From contig NZ_CP059081.1 in assembly GCF_015602705.1 (NCBI RefSeq), positions 1,745,702 through 1,809,701 on the forward strand: a DNA stretch of 64,000 bases. Direction: 5' to 3'. This document shows positions 19,293 through 28,858 of the stretch, in pieces (within the stretch, counting starts at the first letter, position 1; each line of letters opens with the position of its first letter). This stretch comes from Acinetobacter lwoffii. Lineage in GTDB: Bacteria; Pseudomonadota; Gammaproteobacteria; Pseudomonadales; Moraxellaceae. The notes below the pieces were generated by a model. The model was not told the DNA's origin, ran no database searches, and saw nothing but the letters and a program-made list of their open reading frames with translations. A program made the position numbers and the translations under genes.

Positions 19293-19832
19293 TTAATAAG
19301 GCGCACGAGTATATTTTTCAAGTAACTCTTGGTACATGCCTTTGGACATTAACAGCATATCGCAGATTTCACGCACCGCACCACGTCCACCTTGGGCCTG
19401 AGTCACCAGATCGGCACGGCGGCGAACTTCAACATGACCATTAGGCACGGTCACTTTCATGCCGGCAATGGCAAAAGCAGACAGATCAGGCCAGTCATCG
19501 CCCATGTACAGGCAATCTTCAGGATCAATGTTGAGCTGTGCGCAGGCTTCACGAAGTGCTGTACCTTTGTCTTCACGGCCCTGATAGACCAGATCAACAC
19601 CCAGATCCGACATACGCTTTTCTACGATATTGCTTTTACGTCCGGTGATAATAATCACCTTGATCCCTGCTTGCTGAACCAGTTTCATGCCCAGACCGTC
19701 ACGAATATCAAAGGATTTGATCTCATCGCCAGTATTAGTCAGCGTTACAAAGCCATCACTTAAAATACCATCTACATCAAGCACCAGTGCTGCAATATGA
19801 CGTGCCTGCTCTAATAATACATAAGATGCCAT
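19293..19832 (-). CDS. kdsC: 3-deoxy-D-manno-octulosonate 8-phosphate phosphatase KdsC
   Basis: This is a HAD-superfamily phosphatase releasing Kdo from Kdo-8-phosphate, the last step before CMP-Kdo formation. The 179 residues carry motif I L-V-L-D-V-D-G-I-L-S-D-G (nucleophile Asp near residue 18), motif II I-I-I-T-G-R, and the terminal G-D-D-W-P-D-L-S motif. The absence of a cap domain and this length fit the C0-type tetrameric KdsC. Only three bases separate it from the kdsD stop upstream, consistent with one operon for Kdo and LPS transport. Confidence 0.96.
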   Translation of the reverse strand: MASYVLLEQARHIAALVLDVDGILSDGFVTLTNTGDEIKSFDIRDGLGMKLVQQAGIKVIIITGRKSNIVEKRMSDLGVDLVYQGREDKGTALREACAQLNIDPEDCLYMGDDWPDLSAFAIAGMKVTVPNGHVEVRRRADLVTQAQGGRGAVREICDMLLMSKGMYQELLEKYTRAPY

Positions 19833-19835
19833 TTA

Positions 19836-20879
19836 TTAATTTACCCCAGCCTGAATCAGGTCATGCATACTAATCACACCAATGACTTTATTGGCATCAT
19901 CAACAACTACAAATTGATTAATTTTATGCTCATTCATACGTTCCAGTGCCACCACTGCACGTGCTTCCTGAGAAATGGTCAACGGATTTTTGGTCATCAC
20001 GTCCTGAATAGCCAGATTGACATCAAAACCTTGCTGCTTATCAATCAAGCGACGCAAGTCACCATCGGTAAAAATCCCCAGCAACACATCATTTTCATCG
20101 ACGACTGTGGTTAAGCCCAAGCGCTTGTTGGAAATTTCGTACAATACTTTATTCATGGCGGTATCTGGCGAGACTTTAGGTAAATCTGCGCCAGTACGCA
20201 TCAGATGCTTCACATGCAATAACAGACGCTTACCCAGCGCACCTGCAGGATGTGAGCGTGCAAAATCATCCGAGGTAAAGCCGCGAGCATCCAATAAAGC
20301 TACCGCCAAAGCATCGCCCAAAGCCAATGTTGCCGTCGTTGACGATGTCGGCGCTAAACCCAGTGGACAAGCCTCCTGAATATTACCCAGCGTTAAAGCT
20401 ACATCAGCATTTTGTGGCATTGGACCACGATCATCACCACTGATGGTAATCAGCGGAATTTCCAGATGCTTGATCAGCGGCATCAGCATCATGATTTCAT
20501 CACTCTTGCCCGAGTTTGAAATTGCAATCAGCACATCACCAGCCACCAGCATACCCAAGTCGCCATGACCGGCTTCACCCGGATGCATAAAGAACGACGG
20601 TGTTCCGGTCGAAGCAAAGGTCGCCGCCATTTTACGGCCAATATGACCTGACTTGCCCATTCCGGTAATCACCAGACGGCCAGTACACTGTAGAATAATT
20701 TCACATGCCCAGCTAAAACGGTCATCAATCTGTGTTGCTAAAATCTGTAGTGCATTTTCTTCGATGCGAAGTGTTTCAAGTGCGACTTTCTGGAAATCTA
20801 GTTGATTCGCTGTTTTTTGTGGATTCAAAGCCTGTTTACCTACGCTAAGGACAGAGAAAAACTCTGGTTTGATGGGCAT
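19836..20879 (-). CDS. kdsD: arabinose-5-phosphate isomerase KdsD
   Basis: KdsD converts ribulose-5-phosphate to arabinose-5-phosphate, the entry point of Kdo synthesis. The 347-residue protein has an N-terminal SIS sugar-isomerase domain (G-M-G-K-S-G-H-I-G-R-K, T-F-A-S-T-G-T-P-S-F-F, H-P-G-E-A-G-H-G-D-L-G) and two C-terminal CBS domains (about residues 225-345; T-D-G-D-L-R-R and V-V-D-D-A-N-K-V-I-G-V-I-S). The frame extends to a TTG at 20909, but the ATG at 20879 is preferred. It is the first gene of the kdsD-kdsC-lptC-lptA-lptB unit; the promoter must lie in the 430-base gap shared with cysS. Confidence 0.95.
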   Translation of the reverse strand: MPIKPEFFSVLSVGKQALNPQKTANQLDFQKVALETLRIEENALQILATQIDDRFSWACEIILQCTGRLVITGMGKSGHIGRKMAATFASTGTPSFFMHPGEAGHGDLGMLVAGDVLIAISNSGKSDEIMMLMPLIKHLEIPLITISGDDRGPMPQNADVALTLGNIQEACPLGLAPTSSTTATLALGDALAVALLDARGFTSDDFARSHPAGALGKRLLLHVKHLMRTGADLPKVSPDTAMNKVLYEISNKRLGLTTVVDENDVLLGIFTDGDLRRLIDKQQGFDVNLAIQDVMTKNPLTISQEARAVVALERMNEHKINQFVVVDDANKVIGVISMHDLIQAGVN

Positions 20880-21311
20880 AATTTTCGCAATTTTAGCATA
20901 GCTATGCAATTGTAAGCTTTCTAAATGTAGAAGATTCGACGGATTTTTAATATATTCAGATTGTATTCAACTTGCGCAATCTGGTATCTCCACCTCTACA
21001 TTCGCTCCATTTTTAAAACTATAGAATGTACTTATTTTTATTTTTTAGGGGAACACGCTTACGCTATCCAAAATAGGTTTGGTTCAAATCAGACCAGACT
21101 CATTCAAATATAATTCAATCATACTGGCAAACACTGCCTCTGAAAATGTAAGCTCAATATCGCCATTTCACTTCCTAAACCTCTTCTTCCTAAATCACTC
21201 TTGTCGCCTAACTCCCCTAAATAACTGAGGCTTTTTACGCTTTTATCTTTATGAATAATTATGCTTAGGTTAAGATGATTCATCCTTTTATTTGAAGTCT
21301 TTTGAACAGCT
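20880..21311. other. divergent intergenic region kdsD/cysS
   Basis: This 430-base AT-rich gap lies between divergent genes and must contain promoters for both. I see no convincing gene, tRNA or T-box-like structure. A short GATTG/CAATC inverted repeat lies near 20959-20981. Small open frames here have no ribosome sites or family features. Confidence 0.5.
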
Positions 21312-22733
21312 ATGCAACCATTTGTTCTATATAACTCAGAGCAACGCAAAAAAGTAGAATTCGTACCTCGTGTTGAAGGTCAGATTGACCTGTATGTCTG
21401 TGGAATGACGGTTTATGACTACTGTCATATTGGACATGCACGTACAGTGGTTGCATTTGACTATATTATCCGCTTCCTGCGTAGCCAAGGCTGGAAAGTC
21501 AAATATGTGCGTAATATTACGGATATTGACGACAAAATTATTAAACGTGCCAATGAAAATGGCGAAAGTATCTCAGAATTAACAGGTCGCTTTATTGATG
21601 CGATGAATGAAGACTTTGCCAAACTGGGCTGCCTTGCACCTGATGTTGCACCTAAAGCAACAGATTATATCGATCAGATGCAAGATATGATCGGCAACCT
21701 GGTCGACAAAGGTACGGCTTATCCTTCCAATAATGGCGATGTCTACTTTGAGGTCGAGAAGTTTGCCAAATACGGTCGCCTTTCTGGCCGTAAACTGGAA
21801 GATATGCAAGCCGGTGCATCTGAACGTGTCGATGTTGAAGTCGAAAAGAAACATCCGTTTGACTTTGTACTGTGGAAACATGCCAAGGAAAATGAACCGT
21901 CATGGGCATCACCTTGGGGCAATGGCCGTCCAGGCTGGCATATTGAATGTTCCGCAATGTCGACCTGCTGCCTAGGCAATCATTTCGATATTCATGGCGG
22001 TGGTGCTGATTTAACCTTCCCGCATCATGAAAATGAAATTGCACAATCTGAAGCAGCAACTGGTGAACAGTATGTCAATTACTGGATGCATGCCGGATTT
22101 ATTAATGTCGATGGCGAGAAAATGTCGAAGTCTTTAGGCAATTTCTTCACCATTCGCGACGTGATTGAAAAATTCCATCCGGAAGTGGTGCGTTACTTTA
22201 TTGTCTCTTCCCATTATCGTAGCCCGGTGAATTACTCGGATGTTGCCTTAAAAGAAGCAAAAAATACCTTGTCTCGTTTCTACCATTCTTTTAAAACCTA
22301 TCAGGCGGTTTATGGTGATCATCTGATTGAAACTCTGGATGAGGCTTTGGTTGAGCGTTTCAATGCCGCTATGCGTGATGATTTCAATACGCCTGAAGCG
22401 ATTGCGGTATTGTTCGAAATCAATAAAGAGCTGAATCGTACCGTGAAAGAAGAAAATGCGGAACAGGCAGCGATCTACTACGCAACTTTACGCCATCTGA
22501 CCAACATTCTCGGTCTGGTACAGCAAAATGTAGATGAGTTCCTCAAATCTGACATTGGTCAAGAAGCTCTAGGATTGTCACCTGAACAAATTGAAGATTT
22601 GATTCAACAGCGTCAGGATGCCAAGAAAGCCAAAGAGTTCGCACGTGCGGATGAGATTCGTCAATCTTTACTTGATCAAGGCGTGGTACTTGAGGATACC
22701 CGTCAAGGTACAGTTTGGCGTCGTGCTGATTAA
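21312..22733 (+). CDS. cysS: cysteine--tRNA ligase
   Basis: This is a class I aminoacyl-tRNA synthetase charging tRNA-Cys in the cytoplasm. The 473-residue protein shows the zinc-site cysteine in Y-V-C-G-M-T-V-Y-D, the HIGH motif as H-I-G-H-A-R, the F-P-H-H-E-N-E zinc ligands, and the KMSKS motif as [10 protein letters not shown]. The C-terminal helical anticodon-binding region includes [17 protein letters not shown], a family signature. It is monocistronic and followed by the tRNA-Gly gene with its own promoter. Confidence 0.98.
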   Translation: MQPFVLYNSEQRKKVEFVPRVEGQIDLYVCGMTVYDYCHIGHARTVVAFDYIIRFLRSQGWKVKYVRNITDIDDKIIKRANENGESISELTGRFIDAMNEDFAKLGCLAPDVAPKATDYIDQMQDMIGNLVDKGTAYPSNNGDVYFEVEKFAKYGRLSGRKLEDMQAGASERVDVEVEKKHPFDFVLWKHAKENEPSWASPWGNGRPGWHIECSAMSTCCLGNHFDIHGGGADLTFPHHENEIAQSEAATGEQYVNYWMHAGFINVDGEKMSKSLGNFFTIRDVIEKFHPEVVRYFIVSSHYRSPVNYSDVALKEAKNTLSRFYHSFKTYQAVYGDHLIETLDEALVERFNAAMRDDFNTPEAIAVLFEINKELNRTVKEENAEQAAIYYATLRHLTNILGLVQQNVDEFLKSDIGQEALGLSPEQIEDLIQQRQDAKKAKEFARADEIRQSLLDQGVVLEDTRQGTVWRRAD

Positions 22734-22757
22734 TTAATCAAACAGATTTATAGAGAG

Positions 22758-22785
22758 TTGACACTGCTGTGGAATTCTCTATAAT
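22758..22785 (+). promoter_or_regulatory. sigma-70 promoter of tRNA-Gly
   Basis: A perfect -35 TTGACA (22758-22763) and perfect -10 TATAAT (22780-22785), 16 bp apart, lie 10 bases upstream of the tRNA gene. Confidence 0.9.
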
Positions 22786-22795
22786 TCACCTCATT

Positions 22796-22871
22796 GCGGG
22801 AATAGCTCAGTTGGTAGAGCATAACCTTGCCAAGGTTGGGGTCGGGAGTTCGAGTCTCCTTTCCCGCTCCA
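22796..22871 (+). tRNA. tRNA-Gly (GCC)
   Basis: A 76-nt cloverleaf. The acceptor stem GCGGGAA pairs with TTCCCGC, the D-loop contains the AGTTGGTA element, the anticodon loop TTGCCAA gives anticodon GCC, the T-arm carries GTTCGAG, and the 3' TCCA encodes the CCA end in the DNA. It has its own consensus promoter and terminator. Confidence 0.97.
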
Positions 22872-22880
22872 GAATACGAA

Positions 22881-22909
22881 AAACCCTTATCGAAAGATAA
22901 GGGTTTTTT
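22881..22909 (+). terminator. terminator of tRNA-Gly
   Basis: An 11-bp perfect stem (22881-22891 with 22896-22906) with a GAAA tetraloop and a T-run, 10 bases after the tRNA. Confidence 0.95.
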
Positions 22910-23061
22910 ATTGTGTTTGAAAAAAATTTATTAATAAAATGCATATCTCAAATCACTTATTCATTCTCTTTCACCCTGACATTTTTTTGGGTTATTCATG
23001 ACAAAGTGCTATTGTAAATAAACTTCAAAACTTTCAATTCTTTTAATTACGATATCGTTTC

Positions 23062-23850
23062 ATGACTTATAAATTGAATGCTCGTCATCTTGTTTTAGAC
23101 TTACTCTACGCTTCTAAGAACTCAACCTTGACTATTAAGCGGATATTAGCTGCTGCTGAATTATTGGGTATATCTGACAATGGTATCCGTGTAGCTGTGG
23201 CTCGATTAAATCAGGAAAATTTCATTCAAGCTGTGGAACGCGGCGTGTATCAATTGCTAGAGAAAAAATTCGATACTTCTTTTATCAGCTTAAACAAACA
23301 CCCTGATATGCAAACGGCGACCACATGGAACGGAAAATATGTATTGGTCTATACCGGCACTTTGGGACGTGTAGACCGTACCGCCTTATCTAAAAGAGAA
23401 AAAGCGCTGCGTTATTATGGTTTTCAGGAACTAGAGCAAAATGTTTTTATTCGTCCCGATAATTTAACGCTAAACCTAAGTCCATTAAAAACAGCTGTAA
23501 TCCAGTTTGGATTAGATCCTGACGCACGTTTTTTCCAAGTCAGTCAACTGGAAAGTGAAACCGAAATTCGTGATTTATGGGATATCGAAGAGCTACATCA
23601 GACCTATCATGCAGTACAGCATGATATTAACGACTGGTTTGAAAATTACCAAAATCTGACTTTAGCAGAGGCTGCAAAAAGTGCCTTTTATCTAGGTAAA
23701 TCTGCCCTGTTTAGTTTACGTGCTGATCCTTTGCTTCCTGCAGAATGGATAGACACCGATGCCCGACAACAATTTGAGCTCGCAGTCCGCAAAATAGAAA
23801 AACAGGGTCAACTTTTATGGCAACACTATTTTAAAGACCAAGGGGTCTAA
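23062..23850 (+). CDS. PaaX-family transcriptional regulator
   Basis: This is a predicted DNA-binding repressor of 262 residues. The N-terminal winged helix spans about residues 20-70 (T-L-T-I-K-R-I-L-A-A-A-E-L-L-G-I-S, then N-G-I-R-V-A-V-A-R-L). A PaaX central domain follows, and the C-terminal domain ends with the family-typical R-A-D-P-L-L-P-A-E-W. PaaX itself responds to phenylacetyl-CoA, but no phenylacetate genes are in view, so this is an orphan paralogue whose ligand is unknown; an acyl-CoA ligand is only an inference. The desaturase gene starts about 90 bases downstream on the same strand and could be a target. Confidence 0.85.
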   Translation: MTYKLNARHLVLDLLYASKNSTLTIKRILAAAELLGISDNGIRVAVARLNQENFIQAVERGVYQLLEKKFDTSFISLNKHPDMQTATTWNGKYVLVYTGTLGRVDRTALSKREKALRYYGFQELEQNVFIRPDNLTLNLSPLKTAVIQFGLDPDARFFQVSQLESETEIRDLWDIEELHQTYHAVQHDINDWFENYQNLTLAEAAKSAFYLGKSALFSLRADPLLPAEWIDTDARQQFELAVRKIEKQGQLLWQHYFKDQGV

Positions 23851-23943
23851 TTTATTTCTTTTTTATACACAAAAATAAATTGACTGTAATATTTCATCCA
23901 AATATATTGAATAAAGCAATAAGAACTAAATATAGGCAGAAAA

Positions 23944-24921
23944 ATGAACAGCAAGGTCAGTGTCACAGAACTTTTTAGTCGTGATGAAATTAAAGAACTC
24001 ACCACGACCTCAGACTTGCATGGTGCTTGGGCAGTAGGTTCAACCTGGACCGTAATTGTCATGACCTTTGGCACGGTCGCCTATAGCTGGGAATATTTAC
24101 CTACGTGGGGAAAAGTCCTGATGTGTGCATTGGCATTGGCCATTTTGGCTGGACGCCAGCTTACGCTGGCCATACTGATGCATGATGCTTCACATCATAG
24201 TCTATTTAAAACCAAATGGTTGAACACTCATTTGACTGACTGGCTCTGTGCACGTCCGATCTGGAATGATGTCAGCAAATACCGTCCTTATCATCTGAAA
24301 CATCATGCTAAAACCTCGCAACCAGATGATCCTGACTTGGGGTTGGTGAAGAATTTCCCTATTACGCAAACATCATTATTTAGGAAATTCTTCCGTGACC
24401 TGAATGGGCAGTCTGGGCTTAAATTTCTCGCTGGTCGAGTATTAATGGATCTTGAATTACTGGAATGGAGTGTTTCCAATGACCCCAAGCCAATTCCGCG
24501 TGGTGATCGCAGCAATTTAGAGTTAGCAAAGAATCTATTTAAGAACAGTTCCGGTATGCTCATCTCAAATGCAGCAATTTTTTCTGCACTGTGGGCCAGT
24601 GGGCATCCCAAACTGTATTTATTATGGCCTCTTGCCTATATCACTCCATTTCCTTTGTTCATCCGCATCCGAGCCATGGCTGAGCATGCCGGATTAGAAA
24701 CCAGTCATTCTGCCCTTAGCAATACCCGCACCACCCGTGCAGACTGGCTGGCACGTGCTTTTGTAGCCCCAATTCATGTGAACTATCATATTGAACATCA
24801 TTTGATGGCCTCTGTGCCGCATCAAAAGCTGGCGAAAATGCATCAGATGTTAAGGGAGCGTCAGTATGTCGATGCTCCGCCAAGTTATCTGGATGTGATT
24901 CGTTCACTTTTAAAAAAATAA
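23944..24921 (+). CDS. membrane fatty acid desaturase family protein
   Basis: This is a di-iron membrane desaturase/hydroxylase of 325 residues. The three histidine boxes are visible: H-D-A-S-H-H (about residue 80), H-L-K-H-H (about 118) and H-I-E-H-H (about 280), separated by hydrophobic helix pairs at about residues 28-75 and 195-225. It is shorter than the acyl-CoA desaturase at 45288 and of a different subfamily, closer to the DesA/carotene-hydroxylase type, so the substrate is uncertain. It follows the PaaX-like regulator on the same strand. Confidence 0.88.
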   Translation: MNSKVSVTELFSRDEIKELTTTSDLHGAWAVGSTWTVIVMTFGTVAYSWEYLPTWGKVLMCALALAILAGRQLTLAILMHDASHHSLFKTKWLNTHLTDWLCARPIWNDVSKYRPYHLKHHAKTSQPDDPDLGLVKNFPITQTSLFRKFFRDLNGQSGLKFLAGRVLMDLELLEWSVSNDPKPIPRGDRSNLELAKNLFKNSSGMLISNAAIFSALWASGHPKLYLLWPLAYITPFPLFIRIRAMAEHAGLETSHSALSNTRTTRADWLARAFVAPIHVNYHIEHHLMASVPHQKLAKMHQMLRERQYVDAPPSYLDVIRSLLKK

Positions 24922-24952
24922 TCAACTTTCCCGATGCTTAGATTATTCCACT

Positions 24953-25894
24953 TCAATGCTGATGGGTTTCAGCATGTGAATGCGGATGTGAGGATTGTCC
25001 CCGATGTTCCGGCGGGCAATCTTCCGCTTCAATCTGCAAGGTCATCTCGGTAATATGATGCTCATGGTGAAGCATCTCAAAGGTCTGATGCCGCAGTTTC
25101 TGATAATCCACATTCGGTGCAACCAGATGCACGGTCAGCATGACTTTTTTGGAAGTAATCGCCCAGACCTTGAGCTGATGAATATCCTGGACCCCGTCAA
25201 GCGCCAAAAGATCGTGACGTAATTTTTCAATATCAATTTCCTCCGGCACACCTTCAAGCAGAATATTGATGCTCTGTTTCAGCAAAATCCAGGTTCTTGG
25301 CAATACCCAAAATCCGATTAATACTGCAATGAGTGTATCTATCCACATCCAGCCGGTGAAATAAATCACTAGTGCTCCAATAATCACGCCTACAGATCCC
25401 AGTGCATCACTGAGCACTTCCAGATAAGCACCTTTGACATTGAGACTTTCCTGACTACTAGACACCAGAATTTTCATGGAAATCAGATTAATGATCAGCC
25501 CCAAAACAGCAACAATCATCATGCCAAGGCTTTGAATTTCTGGTGGATGACTCAAACGCTGATAAGCTTCAAACAAGATATAAATCGCAACCACAAACAG
25601 CATTAAGGCGTTAAACAAAGCAGCCAAAATCTCAAAGCGCTGATAACCAAATGTCCGTTTATTGTCTGCCGGTTTTTGTCCAATTTTGATAGCGACTAAA
25701 GCGATAGCCAGTGCAGCAGCATCGGTAAACATATGCGCAGCATCAGAAAGTAAGGCCAAACTTTGAGTTAGAAAACCAGCAATCACTTCCACAATTAAAA
25801 AAGTGGTGGTTAATCCCAGCGCTATTGATAATTTTCTGGCATTTTTTGCAGTCACGGCGACATGACTATGTTCATGATGATGTGAATTCCCCAC
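24953..25894 (-). CDS. cation diffusion facilitator (CzcD/ZitB-like)
   Basis: This is an inner-membrane metal/proton antiporter, most likely exporting zinc (possibly cobalt or cadmium). The 313-residue protein has six predicted transmembrane helices and the metal-site patterns S-D-A-A-H-M-F-T-D (helix II) and S-D-A-L-G-S (helix V), i.e. the HD-HD type of zinc CDF transporters. The C-terminal ferredoxin-like domain carries H-Q-L-K-V-W-A-I-T. Both termini are histidine-rich (H-H-H-E-H-S-H and S-H-P-H-S-H-A-E-T-H), as in CzcD/ZitB. It is a lone gene. A short imperfect palindrome (ACCTA...TAGGT at about 25982-25997) lies upstream and could be regulatory. Confidence 0.93.
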   Translation of the reverse strand: MGNSHHHEHSHVAVTAKNARKLSIALGLTTTFLIVEVIAGFLTQSLALLSDAAHMFTDAAALAIALVAIKIGQKPADNKRTFGYQRFEILAALFNALMLFVVAIYILFEAYQRLSHPPEIQSLGMMIVAVLGLIINLISMKILVSSSQESLNVKGAYLEVLSDALGSVGVIIGALVIYFTGWMWIDTLIAVLIGFWVLPRTWILLKQSINILLEGVPEEIDIEKLRHDLLALDGVQDIHQLKVWAITSKKVMLTVHLVAPNVDYQKLRHQTFEMLHHEHHITEMTLQIEAEDCPPEHRGQSSHPHSHAETHQH

Positions 25895-26025
25895 CGACCC
25901 CTCCCTCCTTCTTATTCAACGAGGACTGTATCCTCAGCATCTTTTCAAGTTTTGTTCTGATTCATATTACGCTTGAATTTTACCTATTTAAGTAGGTTTT
26001 TTATGAACTGTTTTATCAGTCGACA

Positions 26026-26667
26026 TTAGATTAAAGTTTTAGCTTTTTCATATTCTGCCAGCCAGGCCTGTACCGAAGCACGCTTAAAATTACGCTCGAC
26101 ATATTCTATTATTTTCACAGGAAGTTTCACCTGATGGCTCAACAAACGATGCAACATAAAGGCCAGATCAAAGTCTGCAATTGACCAGTGTTCAGTCAAC
26201 CATATGTCCTCCAGCATATATTCTGCCACATTCACCAAGCGCTGAATTTCTTCAGTGATCGGAGCTGTAAGAGGTGTAGATATTTTTGCTGGGTGAAATA
26301 CCGAATCGGAAGGCATCTGCTGGCGGATTTGCATAAAATCCGTTTTGACCAAGGCTTGTATGGCCCGACATTTAGCTCTGGCATGAATTTCCTTTGGATA
26401 TAAGGCTGGATAATTAGGTGCTGGAAAGGCATCTTCCAAGTATTCAGTGATCGCCCATGATTCAAACAGGCTAAAGTTATCTACTATTAAATACGGAACT
26501 TTAGCACTTGGACAAATGGCTTGATAAGCCGCAGATTTCTGTTGCTGCTGATCTAAATCGACCACTATTTCCTGAAAATCTAAACCCTTTTCTTTTAAGG
26601 CAACATAGACCGACATGGCATAAGGGCTGATTCTGTTTTTATCGACATATAAACTTATATTTTGCAT
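26026..26667 (-). CDS. glutathione S-transferase (YfcF-like)
   Basis: This is a cytoplasmic GST-fold protein of 213 residues. The N-terminal thioredoxin-like domain has the start Y-V-D-K-N-R-I-S-P-Y-A, with S-P-Y-A at the catalytic serine position, the cis-proline stretch S-A-K-V-P-Y-L, and the glutathione-binding L-F-E-S-W-A-I-T-E-Y-L. The C-terminal helical domain includes W-S-I-A-D-F-D-L-A-F, a YfcF/theta-class signature. Activity may be peroxidase or transferase. It stands alone, divergent from the amidotransferase gene. Confidence 0.87.
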   Translation of the reverse strand: MQNISLYVDKNRISPYAMSVYVALKEKGLDFQEIVVDLDQQQQKSAAYQAICPSAKVPYLIVDNFSLFESWAITEYLEDAFPAPNYPALYPKEIHARAKCRAIQALVKTDFMQIRQQMPSDSVFHPAKISTPLTAPITEEIQRLVNVAEYMLEDIWLTEHWSIADFDLAFMLHRLLSHQVKLPVKIIEYVERNFKRASVQAWLAEYEKAKTLI

Positions 26668-26907
26668 ATCCTTGATCCTGATAGGCTTGTTGTTTTTATT
26701 CAGTACGGCAGCCTTACTCTACTCTCTTTCCTATATAAAAGGAAAATGACCCGCTTCATGTAGCAATCACACAAAAATGTTTATACAGTTGCCGATAGCG
26801 AAGCGATATTCATTATTTTCTATAATGTATGTGATGTGAGGCATAAAGCCTTTTATTTTGCTTTTGATTCACGTTAAATTAAATCATTCTCTTGATATCA
26901 AAAAACT

Positions 26908-27624
26908 ATGCTGAACTTAGCTCACCTCCCCGATACCGTGTATGCCATTCAACATTTGGCTTTTGAAGACTTAGGTGCTTGGGAAGATATTTTTTATCAG
27001 CTCGGCTTACGTGTGCGTTATTTCGAAGCTGGCATCGATGATCTTACCAAGGCTTTTAAACATCCTGGATTAACAATTATTCTCGGTGGCCCGATTGCAG
27101 TCTATGAAACTGAGGATTACCCTTTCTTACAACAAGAAATAGACTTACTTAAAGTTCGACTGGAAAAGAATTTACCGACTTTAGGCATCTGTTTAGGTGC
27201 GCAGTTAATTGCTGCTGCATTGAATGCTAAAGTCTACCCCGGAGATGTGAAGGAAATTGGCTGGTCTAAACTCAGTCTTGCTTCTATTGAAAACAATCCA
27301 CTAAAAGCTCTGGAGGATATTGACGTCCTGCATTGGCATGGTGATACCTTTGACCTACCTGAACAGGTAGAATTACTGGCCAGCTCTGATCTTTATCCAA
27401 ATCAGGCCTTTCGGGTAGGACAGAATATTCTAGCACTACAATTCCATGCTGAAGTGGCCAGTGAAAGTTTAGAGAAATGGCTGATTGGACATACCTGTGA
27501 GTTACGCAAAGCCCAGATCAATATTCCCGCCTTACGGGCGGATCATCAAAGCTATGCGCCCGCGCTTGAACAGGCAGCCAGTTCGGTATTGATGCATTAT
27601 TTAGAAAATCTGCAACTTAAATAA
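26908..27624 (+). CDS. class I glutamine amidotransferase (GuaA-like domain, stand-alone)
   Basis: This is a stand-alone GATase1 enzyme or paralogue of 238 residues. The nucleophile elbow is G-I-C-L-G-A-Q-L, with Cys near residue 96. W-H-G-D-T-F-D-L-P is present, and the catalytic histidine lies in L-Q-F-H-A-E, with Glu two residues on, completing the triad. I-L-G-G-P forms the oxyanion strand. No synthetase domain follows, so ammonia acceptor and product are unknown; such proteins are often annotated as GMP-synthase-like. Its original 3' terminator was split by IS copy 1, and the transposase frame of that IS now runs into its last codons on the other strand. Confidence 0.88.
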   Translation: MLNLAHLPDTVYAIQHLAFEDLGAWEDIFYQLGLRVRYFEAGIDDLTKAFKHPGLTIILGGPIAVYETEDYPFLQQEIDLLKVRLEKNLPTLGICLGAQLIAAALNAKVYPGDVKEIGWSKLSLASIENNPLKALEDIDVLHWHGDTFDLPEQVELLASSDLYPNQAFRVGQNILALQFHAEVASESLEKWLIGHTCELRKAQINIPALRADHQSYAPALEQAASSVLMHYLENLQLK

Positions 27625-28858
27625 CCGTAATAAAAAAGCACCCAATTGGCCATTGCTGTCCCACAATTTTTCGCAAGAGGAAGCTCATTTGAGCTTCCTC
27701 TTGTTTTATGGGTATTTTATCGGGTGAAAATAAAGCTTTTAAAGTTCTTCTTTCAAACAAATTCACTTGAATTATTCTGAGTAAACGTTGAACTGTCCAA
27801 CCTGTTTTCCCTAAATGTTGAGCGAAACTCACCAATAAATAGGCGATCATCGCAATCCAGATTTGTGTCTGAATTGCGTTCCTGCTGCGGCCTAGAAACG
27901 CTTTTAATTTGAGATTCTGCTTAATCGCCTTAAAGAACAGCTCAACTTTCCAACGATCTTTATAAATCGCCGCAATGGTGGAGGCGGCTAAATGAAAGTT
28001 ATTGCTGAGAAAGCTAAAGTGCTTGCCACTTTGCTGATCTCTATATTCAATTCTTCTTAACACTGGGGCTTTTCTTTTTAGGGCATGTGCGCTATTCAGC
28101 TGAATGGTTTCATCTTTTAGAATACCTTTGGATTCAAGCACTGGATGTTGCCGGATCACCTGATACACAGATTTAGGCCTAAAACGTGGGACAAATCCAA
28201 TGTTTTGAGCAGTCAGATTTGCATACCATTGGTAATCGACATAGCCTTTATCAAAAACTACAATGCTGCCAGCAGGAAACTGGAATTTGCGGCCTTGTAC
28301 CATGTCATTTTCTTTGCCATTTTCAACTGCAACAAACTCAGGAATATCATTGCTGTGATTCAATCCTATGCTGAGTTTCATGCTGGCTTTTGAGTCGTGA
28401 ACTTTGGCCCATTCACATAAGGAAAGCGACAGGTCAATATGACTGGCATCCAAGGAATACAAGGGATTCTTAAAGCGAAATTTATGAGCTACTTTTGAGT
28501 GTTCATAGTATTTAAGCAACTTGTAAAATAGCTGTTGATACAAGGCAGCAGGCTGCTGCTCATTGATTCGTGCCAGCGTGCTTCGGGGAATAGACTTTGC
28601 TCCGAGATGACTTAGCTTTTCCTGTTGGCACTCCAAATTGGATTGAATATCTCTCAGACTTTGCCTACAAGAGAATTGAGACATCAATATGGCAATAAAC
28701 TGATCCCACCGGGAAGCCGCTCTAAATTTCTGTCCAACATGGTGTACTTTAGCAAGTTGTTCAAAATCCTGTCGCACAACAGGTTTAATTAGCTCATGAA
28801 ATACGGTATTCTGATGTGACAAAACCTGAATCCTGGTCGTTAAAGTGTTTGTTTGCAC
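27617..28858 (-). CDS. IS4-family transposase, copy 1, with stop-loss extension
   Basis: This is a DDE transposase of the IS4 family. Residues 1-395 match copy 2 at 49700-50887 except for one visible substitution (P for T in G-F-V-P-R-F). Catalytic elements are S-L-D-A-S-H-I-D (first Asp), V-V-F-D-K-G-Y (second Asp) and the Y-x2-R-x3-E-x6-K motif in Y-K-D-R-W-K-V-E-L-F-F-K-A-I-K. Here the TGA stop of copy 2 is CGA (base 27673), so the frame continues 18 codons through the IS end into host DNA and stops at 27617. The tail R-K-I-V-G-Q-Q-W-P-I-G-C-F-F probably has no function. The start is the ATG 61 bases inside the right end. Confidence 0.92.
   Translation of the reverse strand: MQTNTLTTRIQVLSHQNTVFHELIKPVVRQDFEQLAKVHHVGQKFRAASRWDQFIAILMSQFSCRQSLRDIQSNLECQQEKLSHLGAKSIPRSTLARINEQQPAALYQQLFYKLLKYYEHSKVAHKFRFKNPLYSLDASHIDLSLSLCEWAKVHDSKASMKLSIGLNHSNDIPEFVAVENGKENDMVQGRKFQFPAGSIVVFDKGYVDYQWYANLTAQNIGFVPRFRPKSVYQVIRQHPVLESKGILKDETIQLNSAHALKRKAPVLRRIEYRDQQSGKHFSFLSNNFHLAASTIAAIYKDRWKVELFFKAIKQNLKLKAFLGRSRNAIQTQIWIAMIAYLLVSFAQHLGKTGWTVQRLLRIIQVNLFERRTLKALFSPDKIPIKQEEAQMSFLLRKIVGQQWPIGCFFITVI

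Noticed and set aside
25982..25997. Terminator of the GST gene at an ACCTA...TAGGT palindrome.
   Set aside because: The T-run is on the plus strand, opposite to the GST transcript, and the stem is only five base pairs; kept only as a possible regulatory site upstream of the cation efflux gene.
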